Made by a program: the position numbers and the translations under genes
Shown: positions 35,720 to 44,785 of the stretch, in pieces
Numbering within the stretch: the stretch's first letter is position 1
How the letters are laid out: every line of letters begins with the position of its first letter
NCBI RefSeq assembly: GCF_028285715.1
Contig: NZ_JANQOO010000020.1
Span: 434,001-498,000 of the forward strand
DNA: 64,000 nt
Source: Ulvibacterium sp.
GTDB lineage: Bacteria; Bacteroidota; Bacteroidia; Flavobacteriales; Flavobacteriaceae
Direction of reading: 5' to 3'
The notes under the pieces: generated by a model
What the model was told of the DNA's origin: nothing
The model's input: the letters and a program-made list of their open reading frames with translations, nothing else
Database searches by the model: none

Positions 35720-38269
35720 TCACATTTTAGAGTCTTCGTCGGTTACCGTAAAGCGGGAAATCCCCTCGACAGGTCTTCCGTCCCGGGTAATTCCCTCTAC
35801 CTTTATGATATATTCCCCCGTGCTATCCCCTGTATGGAATGAAAAAGAACCTAACCCATTATTTGAAATAGTAAGTCTGGGTACCCAATGCAATGTAGTC
35901 CTATAATCCGGTTTTTCATGTTCCTTTTTGGGAACGGCATAGTTAGGGGAATAGAATTCCCTCGCCTTATAAACCCCGGAAACGGTAAAGTGAGCTACCC
36001 CGGGGTAGCGTTTGAGTCTGGGCGGAGGAAGTTGCAAAGAACTTTTGGTGTAAATGGCAACGACTGCGGCCCCGCCACGTGCACCATAGACCGCGGCCCC
36101 ACCACCTTGAACTAAATCCAGAAAGAGCACTTGGCTTGCCGACATGGATCTGGCAAATTCCCAAGAAACCGGAACGCCATCTACAACATAACGGGGCTCA
36201 AGTCTTGTAAACCCGCCTTCGGCCCGAAAAGTAACGCTTTGATAGGGATAAATTCCCAACACACGAGAGCCGGGTAATAGGCGTAGCATATCCATCATAC
36301 TGGCTCCTTGGAAACCCGGAAGGGAATCCGTAAATAATCGTCGGGTCGGCATATAATGTAATGTCATCTCGTCCGCCTTTTCCTGAATAAGACTTGCCTT
36401 GGTCTTTTTCACTCCTATAACCGTGACCTCTTCCAATTGAGTTATTTTAGGGTCAAATTCAAAGTCAGTTTTCTTTTTCTTCTCAACGGTTTCGAGATAG
36501 TCTTGAACATTTCTTGAGAGAGTAAATTTGCCCTTCGGCCCGGTATATGGGCTGAGGGGAATTGAAAAAGCTGTAGAATCCAGATAAATTGCGACTTCCG
36601 GCTTTCTCTTTTTTCCTATGGCAACAGCCTCAATGATGCCTCTAGCACTGTCTTTTAGGATAAAAGGTCCAAAACTAAATTCTCCATTGGCATTGGTTGG
36701 GCTTTGCTCTTGATAGACACCATCTTCGAAGAGGGTAAACCTTATTTGGGACATTAATGATTTACTATTGTTATTGAAAAAAGTGGTTTTCCCTAGTATT
36801 TCGAGCCCCTTTTCAGGCTCTAATCGTACTGCCTTGGAAACCAAAGTATCTCGAAAATCTTTCCATACGAACCGACGCCAGCCATGGGTAAGCATCAACA
36901 GGTCCAAGATTTGTTTTCTGGATGACGATTCATCCTTAAAAAAATAATCCGGATTTGGCATCTTACCACCTAGATCTGAATCCAATAACAACCAGCTTCT
37001 AATGCTCGTTCCCCTTTTCCATTTAAGGTTGTTATTGCTGCTGACCACACTTACCGAAAGCTCGCCCTGGACGGGTTCCCCTGTTTTGTCCTTTAGCGCT
37101 ATCGTTGTGGATACAGGTTCGCGGATGCCATAATCAATAAATTCCGTGCTTGTGACAAGTTCTAGGTTTTCAATAGTATCCAAGAATACCAGACGTTCGC
37201 AGAGAGGTTCTCCATCATGGGCGAAAAGGGTAAATTCTGCAACACCACTCTTTAAATTCTTGGTTGATAATTTTATCTGATATACATCATTGGAGTACGA
37301 CTTCTCCAAATAATTTTCGTAAATGATTTCACCTCGAAGATGGCCCAACAAAAGCAAACCTTGCAACCCTTTTTCGTTATTGGTGGTAACCTTGACAAGA
37401 ATGTGGTCTCCCTTGTTTCTAAGATTGAGCATATACCCTTTGGCCAATGGCTTGGGAAGGGGAAAAGACATATTAGTTTCTTCATTATCAATTCGGGCAA
37501 AATATTTTTTTCCGATCTCTGGAGTTAGATGCACCTGTCCAAGTCCAAATTCGAAAGTTTTGAGGAAAGCTACGGGATTACCGCTTTCATCCAATATCTT
37601 ACCCTGTATTTGAAGTCCATTCCCCTCCTTGTCAGTAGCTTTTATCCCCATAATATTTTCCAATCCACAAACCAAATCCCCTCCTTCGGGGAAGAATTCG
37701 ATGTTTGGGTGGTCCATAGCCGATTCTGGTAATCTTATGAAACCATCACCCACAATGGATTGTTGCGGCTCGGTTGTAATTTTTGAGGAATCCCAAATAG
37801 GAATTTGCTTATGGAACAAAAGGGGTTCTTTTTCGTTCATCATATACTTGGTGTAGGCCCTTATGGTATAGATTCCCCCTTGTAAGTTGCTATTTAACTT
37901 AATATCTCCGGCTGCACCAAAATCTTGCATGTGAAGTTTTCTTAGGGCAACTAAGCTATCCTTTTCATTCCAAAGTTCTACATATGCAATCTTGCTTTTA
38001 GTGCTTTGTGTATGGCTTATTCCATCCACCAAATATGTCTTGAACCAAATGGTCTCTCCAATGGCATAAAACTCCTTATCCGTATGGACATAGACCTTTT
38101 CCGGTCCACCAGTGGCCGCATAATGGCGCAATTCCTTCAATATGGTTTCGTGGTTGGGGTTTTCGCTTTGTTGTGAATGGAGATTGGAATATTGGAGTAT
38201 TGGGAAAAGAAGGAAAACGAAGAAACCATGTTTCATTTTCTTCATAAGGGGGAGAAAGTAATGAGTCAT
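35720..38269 (-). CDS. Large exported protein: MG2-like domains plus TonB-plug domain (copy 1)
   Basis: The protein has 849 residues from ATG 38269, chosen because it aligns with the start of copy 2; the frame stays open to 38302. A signal peptide is followed by a macroglobulin MG2-like start (YVHTDKEFYAIGETIWFKTY, about 47-66) and several beta-sandwich segments. At about 630-780 there is a plug-type domain: LEEVTVIGVKKTK, MLRLLPGSRV, RYVVDGVPVS and AAVYGARGGAAVVAIYT, as in TonB-dependent receptors, but no 22-strand barrel follows. Such proteins may sit with a separate receptor or act in surface protein handling; the function is not established. It is paralogous to copy 2. Confidence 0.85.
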   Translation of the reverse strand: MTHYFLPLMKKMKHGFFVFLLFPILQYSNLHSQQSENPNHETILKELRHYAATGGPEKVYVHTDKEFYAIGETIWFKTYLVDGISHTQSTKSKIAYVELWNEKDSLVALRKLHMQDFGAAGDIKLNSNLQGGIYTIRAYTKYMMNEKEPLLFHKQIPIWDSSKITTEPQQSIVGDGFIRLPESAMDHPNIEFFPEGGDLVCGLENIMGIKATDKEGNGLQIQGKILDESGNPVAFLKTFEFGLGQVHLTPEIGKKYFARIDNEETNMSFPLPKPLAKGYMLNLRNKGDHILVKVTTNNEKGLQGLLLLGHLRGEIIYENYLEKSYSNDVYQIKLSTKNLKSGVAEFTLFAHDGEPLCERLVFLDTIENLELVTSTEFIDYGIREPVSTTIALKDKTGEPVQGELSVSVVSSNNNLKWKRGTSIRSWLLLDSDLGGKMPNPDYFFKDESSSRKQILDLLMLTHGWRRFVWKDFRDTLVSKAVRLEPEKGLEILGKTTFFNNNSKSLMSQIRFTLFEDGVYQEQSPTNANGEFSFGPFILKDSARGIIEAVAIGKKRKPEVAIYLDSTAFSIPLSPYTGPKGKFTLSRNVQDYLETVEKKKKTDFEFDPKITQLEEVTVIGVKKTKASLIQEKADEMTLHYMPTRRLFTDSLPGFQGASMMDMLRLLPGSRVLGIYPYQSVTFRAEGGFTRLEPRYVVDGVPVSWEFARSMSASQVLFLDLVQGGGAAVYGARGGAAVVAIYTKSSLQLPPPRLKRYPGVAHFTVSGVYKAREFYSPNYAVPKKEHEKPDYRTTLHWVPRLTISNNGLGSFSFHTGDSTGEYIIKVEGITRDGRPVEGISRFTVTDEDSKM

Positions 38270-38303
38270 GATCAAAAAGCTGAAGAATGCTTTAAGGTAC
38301 AAA

Positions 38304-38348
38304 TTAATGCTCTATCCTCTCACAGAGCCTGTACAAAACTTCATCCGT
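38304..38348 (-). pseudogene. Remnant of the trpS 3' end
   Basis: Reading the minus strand gives TDEVLYRLCERIEH and a stop, against ADEVLYRVRGKLGY and a stop in the intact trpS at 41290. The shared word CCTGTACAAAACTTC is exact. This marks the right end of unit one of the duplication and is too short to be functional. Confidence 0.85.
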
Positions 38349-38395
38349 TAGTCGTTATTAGTATGTACAAAATACAAATATTACCTATTCCTGTC

Positions 38396-38534
38396 TGCAA
38401 AAAAGGATAAACAATTAATGGATAACAGGGCACTGGAATGCAGCTTACCCATTTTCAGATTTCTTCCACTTTATTGGATATGAAATGAAGGGCATGATCT
38501 GCCCGCTCTCGGAAAATTGTTCGAGGGCATTTAG
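38396..38534 (+). pseudogene. Remnant of the dprA 3' end
   Basis: About 139 bp are similar to the last 143 bp of dprA (TGCAAAAA...GG, CTGGAATGCAG, AAATGAAGGGCATGAT, AAATTGTTCGAGG, CATTTAG). Small indels and substitutions disrupt the frame, and no start or upstream part is present. It marks the left end of unit two and cannot encode a working protein. The stretch between 38349 and 38395 contains the junction. Confidence 0.9.
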
Positions 38535-38667
38535 GATTTCCTAAACCAATAGATCCGTATGACCGGAAAAAGAACGAGGGAAACAGTGCTTTTGGAATTT
38601 TGTCGATGAAAAGAAAGCCTATGGCCGGGCCAGAACCCTAGGAAAAACCAATGACCGACCTTTAGAA

Positions 38668-38683
38668 CCGACCCCAGGGTCGG
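38668..38683. terminator. Hairpin after the second MG2-plug gene
   Basis: CCGACCC-CA-GGGTCGG is the counterpart of the hairpin at 35682-35699. Its centre is CA where the first has TG, which is what an inversion of the palindrome would give; two point changes are also possible. Confidence 0.4.
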
Positions 38684-38705
38684 TACATCAAAGATTTAAA
38701 TCGGG

Positions 38706-41255
38706 TCACATTTTGGAATCTTCGTCGGTTACCGTAAAGCGGGAGAGCCCTTCGACGGGTCTTCCATCCCTGGTCATTCCCTCTACCTTTATGATATATT
38801 CCCCGGTGCCATCGCCCGTGTGGAACAAAAGGGAATAGGTGCCTTTTTCCGTTGCTAGAAGTTTGGGTTCCCAATGTAATGTTGTCCTGTAATCCGGTTT
38901 TTCATGTTCCTTCTTGGGTACGGCATAATTTGGGGAATAAAATTCCCTAGCCTTATAGACCCCTGAAACATTAAAACTAGTCACCCCTGGAATGCGCTTA
39001 GGCTTAGGAGGCGGAACAAGCAACGAACCCTTTGTGTAGATGACCACGACCCCGGTACCACCACGCACACCATAGATAGCCGCCGCACCTCCCCTAAGGA
39101 CATCCATGAACACCACTTGGCTGGCCATCATGAATCTGACAAATTCCCAAGTAGCCGGCGCGCCATCCACAACATAAAGGGGTTCAAGGGGTTTAAAGGA
39201 GCTTGTAACACGCAAAATGGCTTTTTGGTCAGGATATGTCCCAAAGACCTGTGCGCCGGGTACCCGGCGTAGCATGTCCATCATACTGGCCCCTTGGATG
39301 CCCGGAAGGGAATCCGTGAACAACCGCATGGTAGGCTCTTTGTATATCGCATACTCAGTTGCCTTTTCCTGTATTAGCTGTGCCCTGGTCTTTTCTTCTC
39401 CAATTACGGTAACCTCCTCAAGCTGGGTTATCTTGGGATCATATGTAAAATCGGCTTCCCTCTTTTTCCGAGCCTTCTCGAGATAGTCTTGCAGGCTTTG
39501 TGTAAGATTTAAGGAGCCACTTTGTACGGCAGGGTGTTTAAAAGGGACCGAAAAACTAATGGAGTCTGTATAAATAGCCACTTTCGGCTTTCTCTTTTTC
39601 CCTAGGACAAAGGCCTCAAGGACCCCTTGAATACTGTCTTGGAAGATAAACGGGCCAAAACTGAACTCTCCTTCCGGATTGGTGTCCCCCTGTTCCTGAT
39701 AAGCGCCATTATCCAGGATGGTAAACCTTACCTGGGACTTCAACGGTTTACTGCTATTGTAGAAAGCCGTGGTCCTGCCGCGTATTACAACTCCCTTTTC
39801 TGGGGCATGTGCCAATACTTTGGTCGTTAAGGTATCGCGAAGATCCTTCCAGACAAACCTGCGCCAACCGTGGGTAAGCATCAAAAGGTCCAACAATTGT
39901 TTCCTGGAAGAGGAATTGTCCATAAAAAAATAGTCAGGGTCCGGGACGGTACCGCCTATATCCGAATCCAACAGCAACCAACTTTTGATGTTAGTTCCCC
40001 TATTACCTTTAAAATTGTTGTCACCGCTGAACACACTCACCGAAAGCTCACCTATCATGGGTTCCCCGGTTTGGTCCTTTAGCGCTATTGTGGTGGATAC
40101 AGGTTCACGGAGGTCATAGTCCATGAATTCCGTACTTATGGCAAGTTCCAGGTTTGCAGGAGAATCCAAGAATACCAGACGTTCGCAGAGCGGCTCCCCG
40201 TCCTCGGCGAACAAGGTGAACTGTGCCACACCATCTCTGAGCCCTTCCGTGGACAGTTTAAAAACGGCATTGCCCTTGGCGTTAGGCCTGTCAATATGGT
40301 GCTTGTAGATAATCTCACCCCTTAAATGGCCCAATAAGAATAGTCCCTGAAGCCCACTTTCGTGATTGGAAGTGACATTTATGAGAATATGGTCTCCCTT
40401 GTTTTTAAGATTGAGCACATAACCCTTGGGCAGGGGCTTTGGTAGGGGAGACGACACACTGATTTCCCCGTCATCAATCCGAGCGAAATAGGTTTTGCCA
40501 GTCTCCGGAGTAAAGTTCACACTACCTAGCCCAAAATCAAAGGTTCGGAAAAAGGCGACGGGGGTGCCGTTTTCGTCCACTAAGCTTCCCTGTACCGGAA
40601 GGCCGTTTCCCTGTTTATCGGTGACCTTTAGGCCCATGACGTTATAGAGTCCTTCGACCAAATGCCCTCCCTCGGGGAAAAACTCGATATTAGGTCGGAC
40701 CATGGTCGCTTGCAAAGGGATATCTGTATCACCTTCCTCGGTGGACAGTCCCGGTTCGGCTACGATTTTTTCGGAATCCCATATTGGGACCTGCTTAAAG
40801 AAAAAGGCGGGTTCTTTCTCGTTCAGCATATACTTGGTATAGGCCCTTAAGGTATAGGTCCCCCCTTGCAGGCTATTATCGATTTTGATATCCCCGGCCG
40901 CGCCGAAATCTTCCACATAGAGTTTTCTTAGGGCGATCAGGCTGTCCTTTTCGTTCCAAAGCTCTACATATGCAATCTTGCTCCTAGTGCTTTGGGTATG
41001 GGTAATGCCATCCACCAGATAGGCCTTGAACCAAATGGTCTCCCCATTGAGATAAAACTCCTTGTCCGTTTGGACATAGATTTTTTCCGGTCCACCGGTG
41101 GCCGCATAATGGCGCAATTCCTTCAAAATGGTCTGGTGGTGGAGGTTTTCGACCTCTTGAGAATTGAGATCCGGACTTTGGAGTAATGTGAACAGTAGGG
41201 AAACGAAAAGACCGAAAGGTATTTTATTCGTAGGGGGGGAGATGTAATGGACCAT
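38706..41255 (-). CDS. Large exported protein: MG2-like domains plus TonB-plug domain (copy 2)
   Basis: This 849-residue protein has the same length and domain order as copy 1: signal peptide, MG2-like strand (YVQTDKEFYLNGETIWFKAY), beta-sandwich repeats, then a plug domain (LEEVTVIGEEKTR, MLRRVPGAQV, LYVVDGAPAT, AAIYGVRGGTGVVVIYT) and an identical end (SRFTVTDEDSKM). The copies are clearly diverged along their whole length, so the duplication is not very recent. It is 34 bp downstream of trpS in the same direction and could be co-transcribed with it. Confidence 0.85.
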   Translation of the reverse strand: MVHYISPPTNKIPFGLFVSLLFTLLQSPDLNSQEVENLHHQTILKELRHYAATGGPEKIYVQTDKEFYLNGETIWFKAYLVDGITHTQSTRSKIAYVELWNEKDSLIALRKLYVEDFGAAGDIKIDNSLQGGTYTLRAYTKYMLNEKEPAFFFKQVPIWDSEKIVAEPGLSTEEGDTDIPLQATMVRPNIEFFPEGGHLVEGLYNVMGLKVTDKQGNGLPVQGSLVDENGTPVAFFRTFDFGLGSVNFTPETGKTYFARIDDGEISVSSPLPKPLPKGYVLNLKNKGDHILINVTSNHESGLQGLFLLGHLRGEIIYKHHIDRPNAKGNAVFKLSTEGLRDGVAQFTLFAEDGEPLCERLVFLDSPANLELAISTEFMDYDLREPVSTTIALKDQTGEPMIGELSVSVFSGDNNFKGNRGTNIKSWLLLDSDIGGTVPDPDYFFMDNSSSRKQLLDLLMLTHGWRRFVWKDLRDTLTTKVLAHAPEKGVVIRGRTTAFYNSSKPLKSQVRFTILDNGAYQEQGDTNPEGEFSFGPFIFQDSIQGVLEAFVLGKKRKPKVAIYTDSISFSVPFKHPAVQSGSLNLTQSLQDYLEKARKKREADFTYDPKITQLEEVTVIGEEKTRAQLIQEKATEYAIYKEPTMRLFTDSLPGIQGASMMDMLRRVPGAQVFGTYPDQKAILRVTSSFKPLEPLYVVDGAPATWEFVRFMMASQVVFMDVLRGGAAAIYGVRGGTGVVVIYTKGSLLVPPPKPKRIPGVTSFNVSGVYKAREFYSPNYAVPKKEHEKPDYRTTLHWEPKLLATEKGTYSLLFHTGDGTGEYIIKVEGMTRDGRPVEGLSRFTVTDEDSKM

Positions 41256-41289
41256 GGATAAAGCGTTGAAGGACGCTTTAATATACGAA

Positions 41290-42258
41290 TTAATACCCTA
41301 ATTTCCCACGTACCCTGTACAAAACTTCGTCCGCCACTTTCTTGGCCTTTTCAGCCCCAAGTGCCAGGGCTTTATCTACCTCGTCCAGATGGGCCATATA
41401 ATAGTCGAATTTTTCGCGGGCATCGCCGAACTTTTCTAGAATAAGCTCAAATAAAGCTTGTTTGGCATGCCCGTACCCATAATCGCCTGCCAAATAGTTC
41501 GCGCTCATTTCCTCGATCTGTTCCACGCTGGCCAATAATTTGTACAGTGCGAACACATTGTCCGTTGAAGGGTCTTTGGGCTCTTCGAGAGCCTTGCTGT
41601 CCGTGACAATGCCCATTAATTGTTTGCGTAGTTTTTTGTCCGGTTGAAAGATATCGATAAGGTTACCCTTGCTTTTGCTCATCTTTTCCCCATCCGTACC
41701 AGGAACATACATGGTTTCTTCTTGGACCTCGGCTTCCGGTAACACAAAGGTTTCCCCCAATTGGGCATGAAAACGGGAGGCTACGTCCCGAGTCATTTCC
41801 AAGTGTTGTAATTGATCTTTCCCCACGGGAACGATATCGGCATCATACAATAAGATATCAGCCGCCATCAACATGGGGTAGGTAAAAAGACCGGCATTTA
41901 CATCCTCCAATCGATTTGCCTTGTCTTTAAAGGAATGGGCCAAGGTCAATCTTTGATAAGGGAAAAAACAACTGAGGTACCATGCCAGTTCAGTGACCTG
42001 TGGCACATCACTTTGCCGATAAAAGACTGTTTTTTCTACATCCAGTCCAAAGGCCAACCAAGCCGCTGCGGTAGCAAAGGTGTTGTTGCGCAATCGCGTA
42101 CCATCCTTTATCTGGGTAAGCGAATGCATATCCGCAATAAAAAGGAAAGATTCATTGTTGGGGTCGGCGGCCATTTCTATAGCTGGAATTATCGCCCCAA
42201 GAATATTTCCCAAATGTGGAGTACCTGTACTCTGTATGCCTGTTAAGATTCGCGCCAT
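41290..42258 (-). CDS. trpS: Tryptophanyl-tRNA synthetase
   Basis: The 322-residue class I synthetase charges tRNA-Trp. The HIGH-like motif is HLGN (15-18) and the second signature is EKMSKSKGN. Length and the C-terminal helical domain fit bacterial enzymes. It is divergent from an acyltransferase gene, and its upstream region has a TAnnTTTG element. A decayed copy of its last codons lies at 38304-38348. Confidence 0.96.
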   Translation of the reverse strand: MARILTGIQSTGTPHLGNILGAIIPAIEMAADPNNESFLFIADMHSLTQIKDGTRLRNNTFATAAAWLAFGLDVEKTVFYRQSDVPQVTELAWYLSCFFPYQRLTLAHSFKDKANRLEDVNAGLFTYPMLMAADILLYDADIVPVGKDQLQHLEMTRDVASRFHAQLGETFVLPEAEVQEETMYVPGTDGEKMSKSKGNLIDIFQPDKKLRKQLMGIVTDSKALEEPKDPSTDNVFALYKLLASVEQIEEMSANYLAGDYGYGHAKQALFELILEKFGDAREKFDYYMAHLDEVDKALALGAEKAKKVADEVLYRVRGKLGY

Positions 42259-42278
42259 AAGCTTAGTTCAAAGAGAAG

Positions 42279-42286
42279 CAAAGGTA
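42279..42286 (-). promoter_or_regulatory. -7 promoter element of trpS
   Basis: TACCTTTG on the minus strand matches TAnnTTTG and lies 20 bp before the trpS start. A TTG about 17 bp further upstream can serve as the -33 part. Confidence 0.55.
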
Positions 42287-42318
42287 ACAGAAATCGGAAA
42301 AAACAAGGCCAAAATAGC

Positions 42319-42326
42319 TATTTTTG
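42319..42326 (+). promoter_or_regulatory. -7 promoter element of plsC-like gene
   Basis: TATTTTTG matches TAnnTTTG only 5 bp before the ATG at 42332. If it is used, the mRNA would be nearly leaderless. A more distal start is possible. Confidence 0.4.
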
Positions 42327-42331
42327 GCGCT

Positions 42332-43066
42332 ATGCTTCCGCTGCTAAGAAAAATAGGTCAGGCGCTTTACCGTATGTGGTTCTATGTTTTGGTCGCAATC
42401 CCGATTCTTGTCTTTTTTCCGTTTCTCTTAGTGTTCACTTTCTCGGAAAAAACCTATCCCCATTTTTTTTGGATGGCCCGAAATTTATGGGCTCTGCCTA
42501 TCTTATATGGCATGGGCTGTCCGCCTCGAATAATCCGCGAACAAAAAATGGAAAAAGGCAAAAGCTATATGCTCGTGGCCAATCATACTAGTATGTTGGA
42601 CATTATGCTTATGCTTTGGGCAAGTCCAAATCCCTTTGTTTTTGTGGGTAAGAAGGAATTGGTTAAAATTCCACTATTCGGATTTTTTTATAAGCGGGTC
42701 TGTATCATGGTTGATCGAGAGGATACACGGAGCAGGACCGGCGTTTATAGAAGGGCACAACGACGTTTAAACCAGAGGCTTAGCATTTGCATCTTTCCAG
42801 AAGGGGGTGTTCCAGAGGAACACGTTGTTTTGGATGAATTTAAGGACGGGGCATTCAAAATGGCCATTGCCCATAGTATTCCCGTAGTGCCGATGACCTT
42901 TTTTGACGGGAAAAAGAGGTTTCCATTTACCTTTTTTAGTGGGGGTCCGGGTCCTCTACGGGTCCGGGTCCATCCTTTTTTTGAAACCGGATTGTTGTCC
43001 GAAGAGGATAAAGCGAACTTAAGGGAACAGGTAAGGGGATTGATTTTAAAGGATCTGCAAAAATGA
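42332..43066 (+). CDS. 1-acyl-sn-glycerol-3-phosphate acyltransferase (PlsC-like)
   Basis: The 244-residue inner-membrane enzyme has an N-terminal membrane helix (about 13-36), HX4D at H85-D90 (NHTSMLD), and the glycerophosphate-binding block with IFPEGG. It makes phosphatidic acid from lysophosphatidic acid. ATG 42332 is used because the frame further upstream, open to 42080, runs antisense through trpS. Convergent with the barrel-protein gene, with two hairpins between. Confidence 0.9.
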   Translation: MLPLLRKIGQALYRMWFYVLVAIPILVFFPFLLVFTFSEKTYPHFFWMARNLWALPILYGMGCPPRIIREQKMEKGKSYMLVANHTSMLDIMLMLWASPNPFVFVGKKELVKIPLFGFFYKRVCIMVDREDTRSRTGVYRRAQRRLNQRLSICIFPEGGVPEEHVVLDEFKDGAFKMAIAHSIPVVPMTFFDGKKRFPFTFFSGGPGPLRVRVHPFFETGLLSEEDKANLREQVRGLILKDLQK

Positions 43067-43070
43067 AAAA

Positions 43071-43094
43071 CGCCTCGACAAAGTCATCGAGGCG
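43071..43094. terminator. Bidirectional terminator hairpin
   Basis: A perfect 8-bp stem CGCCTCGA (43071-43078) / TCGAGGCG (43087-43094) lies just after the acyltransferase stop and after the convergent barrel-protein stop at 43140, preceded by an A-run. It suits termination from both sides. Confidence 0.75.
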
Positions 43095-43101
43095 AATTAG
43101 T

Positions 43102-43123
43102 AGTCGTTGAGGGTACAACGACT
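43102..43123. terminator. Second hairpin in the same intergenic gap
   Basis: AGTCGTTG (43102-43109) / CAACGACT (43116-43123) forms an 8-bp stem with a 6-nt loop. It lies next to the hairpin at 43071 and may back it up. Confidence 0.5.
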
Positions 43124-43139
43124 TACCTAACCAACATTG

Positions 43140-44726
43140 TTAGAATCTAAAGCTCAAACCACTATAGACGCCTACCGAAAACGGTTGGAAATTCCCGGCA
43201 GTTTCCGAGAAGGTATTCAATTGATACTTAAAAATAGGCTCCAGGTTAAATCGTATTTTAGGTGTGAATCTATAGTTAAGGCCAAAACCTACGTTGGTAC
43301 TGAAGTTTACATTGTTGATGTTGTTGGCCTCTCCCATTTCAGTAGTAAGTCCATCTGCGTTCAGGGTAACCGTATTATCAACCAAAAACAGGGAACTTAC
43401 CCCTCCTATTAAATTTATCCCAAATTTCCGGTCCAGAAGCGCATAGTTAAGTTCCACGGGCACTTCAAGATATCCAAATTGTTGGGCCATGGTACCGTTT
43501 CGTGACGGATCCTGTGCCGTTAAATCTATAAGGGCCGCCTCCGGATCGGCCACAGCACTGGAAATACCGTTTGCCTTGCTTTGCACTACCAAGGTTTTGG
43601 AAGTCGCCGTATAATTTATGTTATCTATTTGTCCATCGGCTGATGCTTGTAAGGAAGAGGAAAATTCCACATCATTGGTATCATAGCCGTAATCCACCCT
43701 ATGAAGTCCTGAACGGATACTTAAGCGATCACTAATTTCATAAGCGACCGTAAGACCATAGCTCAGATTAATCTCCCCGGACTTTGAGTTGGGTACGAAA
43801 ATGGAATGCACGGGGGACCCCTCACCAATGGCATTATAATAAACCGGGGCGATGCTGGGTCCTGCAGACCACCTACTACCTTTGACCTCCGCTAGGGCCT
43901 CCTCTTCTTGCTGCTCCTGAATTTCATCAAAAATTGATTTTCCGCCGTTGGCCTGCTCAATTTCTTTGGATGTCTTTTCCCCGGTTTCGGTAATAGCTTC
44001 CTCGGATGCATGCCTTGGGTTGTCTTTGGAAGATATTTTAGTATAATCAGTTTCCGTATCAGGGATAAGTTTCGTTTCGTCCTTTTTTCCGCTTTCCAAA
44101 CCAGCGTCGGAAACTGCAACAGCTTCATTTTCATTTTTGGGAACCAGACCGGGATTGGGTAGGGAATTATCTGTAGCGGCCTCATTTGGAGCCCCATCTT
44201 TTTGGGAATCTACAATTTGAATGGCTTCACCTAGGGGACTTTTTTCCGGTACGAGACTATTTTCTTCCGTATTTCTAGTATTGTCCAGAGGGTAACTTTG
44301 AGTATCTTTTCGAGTATCGGCAATGGCTGGGCTGTTATCCTCAGTCTGAAGAATTGGATCTATGTTTTCTTTTTTATCAATGGTATCGACATCTACAACT
44401 TCCGTTTCAACGGAACTTTGTGGAATGGAGGAATCTTTTTCCTTTATATCCTCGCCTTGTTCTACATCTTGTCCATCTACATTTTCAATATCCGTGATTA
44501 TCACATCCTGTTCAGGTGTACTATCACCTAATGGATTCACTACATAAATGAGTATGGCCAATACGGCGGCCGCACCCCCCAATTTCCACCAGAGAGGAAC
44601 TGGTTTTCGGGATTTTTCCTTTTTGTCCAATGTGGCTTCAATGGATGCCCAGACTTTCTCGTCCGGTTTTTCCTTGAAATCCTTGAATTTTCCTTGGAAC
44701 AATGTGTCTAAGTTCTTTTTGCTCAT
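43140..44726 (-). CDS. Anti-sigma-like N-terminus fused to an outer-membrane beta-barrel domain
   Basis: This 528-residue protein has an N-terminal cytoplasmic-type segment (1-44, FQGKFKDFKEKPDEKVWASIE), one membrane helix (about 46-66), and a long acidic, Asn/Ser/Lys-rich linker (about 70-270). A C-terminal barrel-type domain (about 280-528) has alternating strands ending in SGLSFRF, with a terminal Phe as in outer-membrane proteins. The gene follows the ECF sigma gene by 59 bp, so the N-terminal part probably binds that sigma factor. The protein would span the periplasm from inner to outer membrane. This is inferred from layout; no family name is certain. Confidence 0.75.
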   Translation of the reverse strand: MSKKNLDTLFQGKFKDFKEKPDEKVWASIEATLDKKEKSRKPVPLWWKLGGAAAVLAILIYVVNPLGDSTPEQDVIITDIENVDGQDVEQGEDIKEKDSSIPQSSVETEVVDVDTIDKKENIDPILQTEDNSPAIADTRKDTQSYPLDNTRNTEENSLVPEKSPLGEAIQIVDSQKDGAPNEAATDNSLPNPGLVPKNENEAVAVSDAGLESGKKDETKLIPDTETDYTKISSKDNPRHASEEAITETGEKTSKEIEQANGGKSIFDEIQEQQEEEALAEVKGSRWSAGPSIAPVYYNAIGEGSPVHSIFVPNSKSGEINLSYGLTVAYEISDRLSIRSGLHRVDYGYDTNDVEFSSSLQASADGQIDNINYTATSKTLVVQSKANGISSAVADPEAALIDLTAQDPSRNGTMAQQFGYLEVPVELNYALLDRKFGINLIGGVSSLFLVDNTVTLNADGLTTEMGEANNINNVNFSTNVGFGLNYRFTPKIRFNLEPIFKYQLNTFSETAGNFQPFSVGVYSGLSFRF

Positions 44727-44785
44727 CTTACAATAACTTAAGCAATGTTCATGTTTTCTTTTTCAAAATCCGGCTCATAGTTTCT

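Larger units (their letters stand above)
35407..41336. repeat. Tandem segmental duplication (two units of about 2.94 kb)
   Basis: Unit one (35407-38348) holds the dprA 3' end, a spacer, the first MG2-plug gene and a trpS 3' remnant. Unit two (38396-41336) holds a dprA 3' remnant, the same spacer, the second MG2-plug gene and the real trpS 3' end. Both spacers carry the same words (AACGAGGGAAACAGTGCTTT, CCGGGCCAGAACCCTAGG). The two units are nearly equal in length, as expected for unequal crossing-over or replication slippage. Confidence 0.92.

Noticed and set aside
42080-42331. Upstream extension of the acyltransferase frame
   Set aside because: It is antisense to trpS and not family-like; the start at 42332 fits PlsC.
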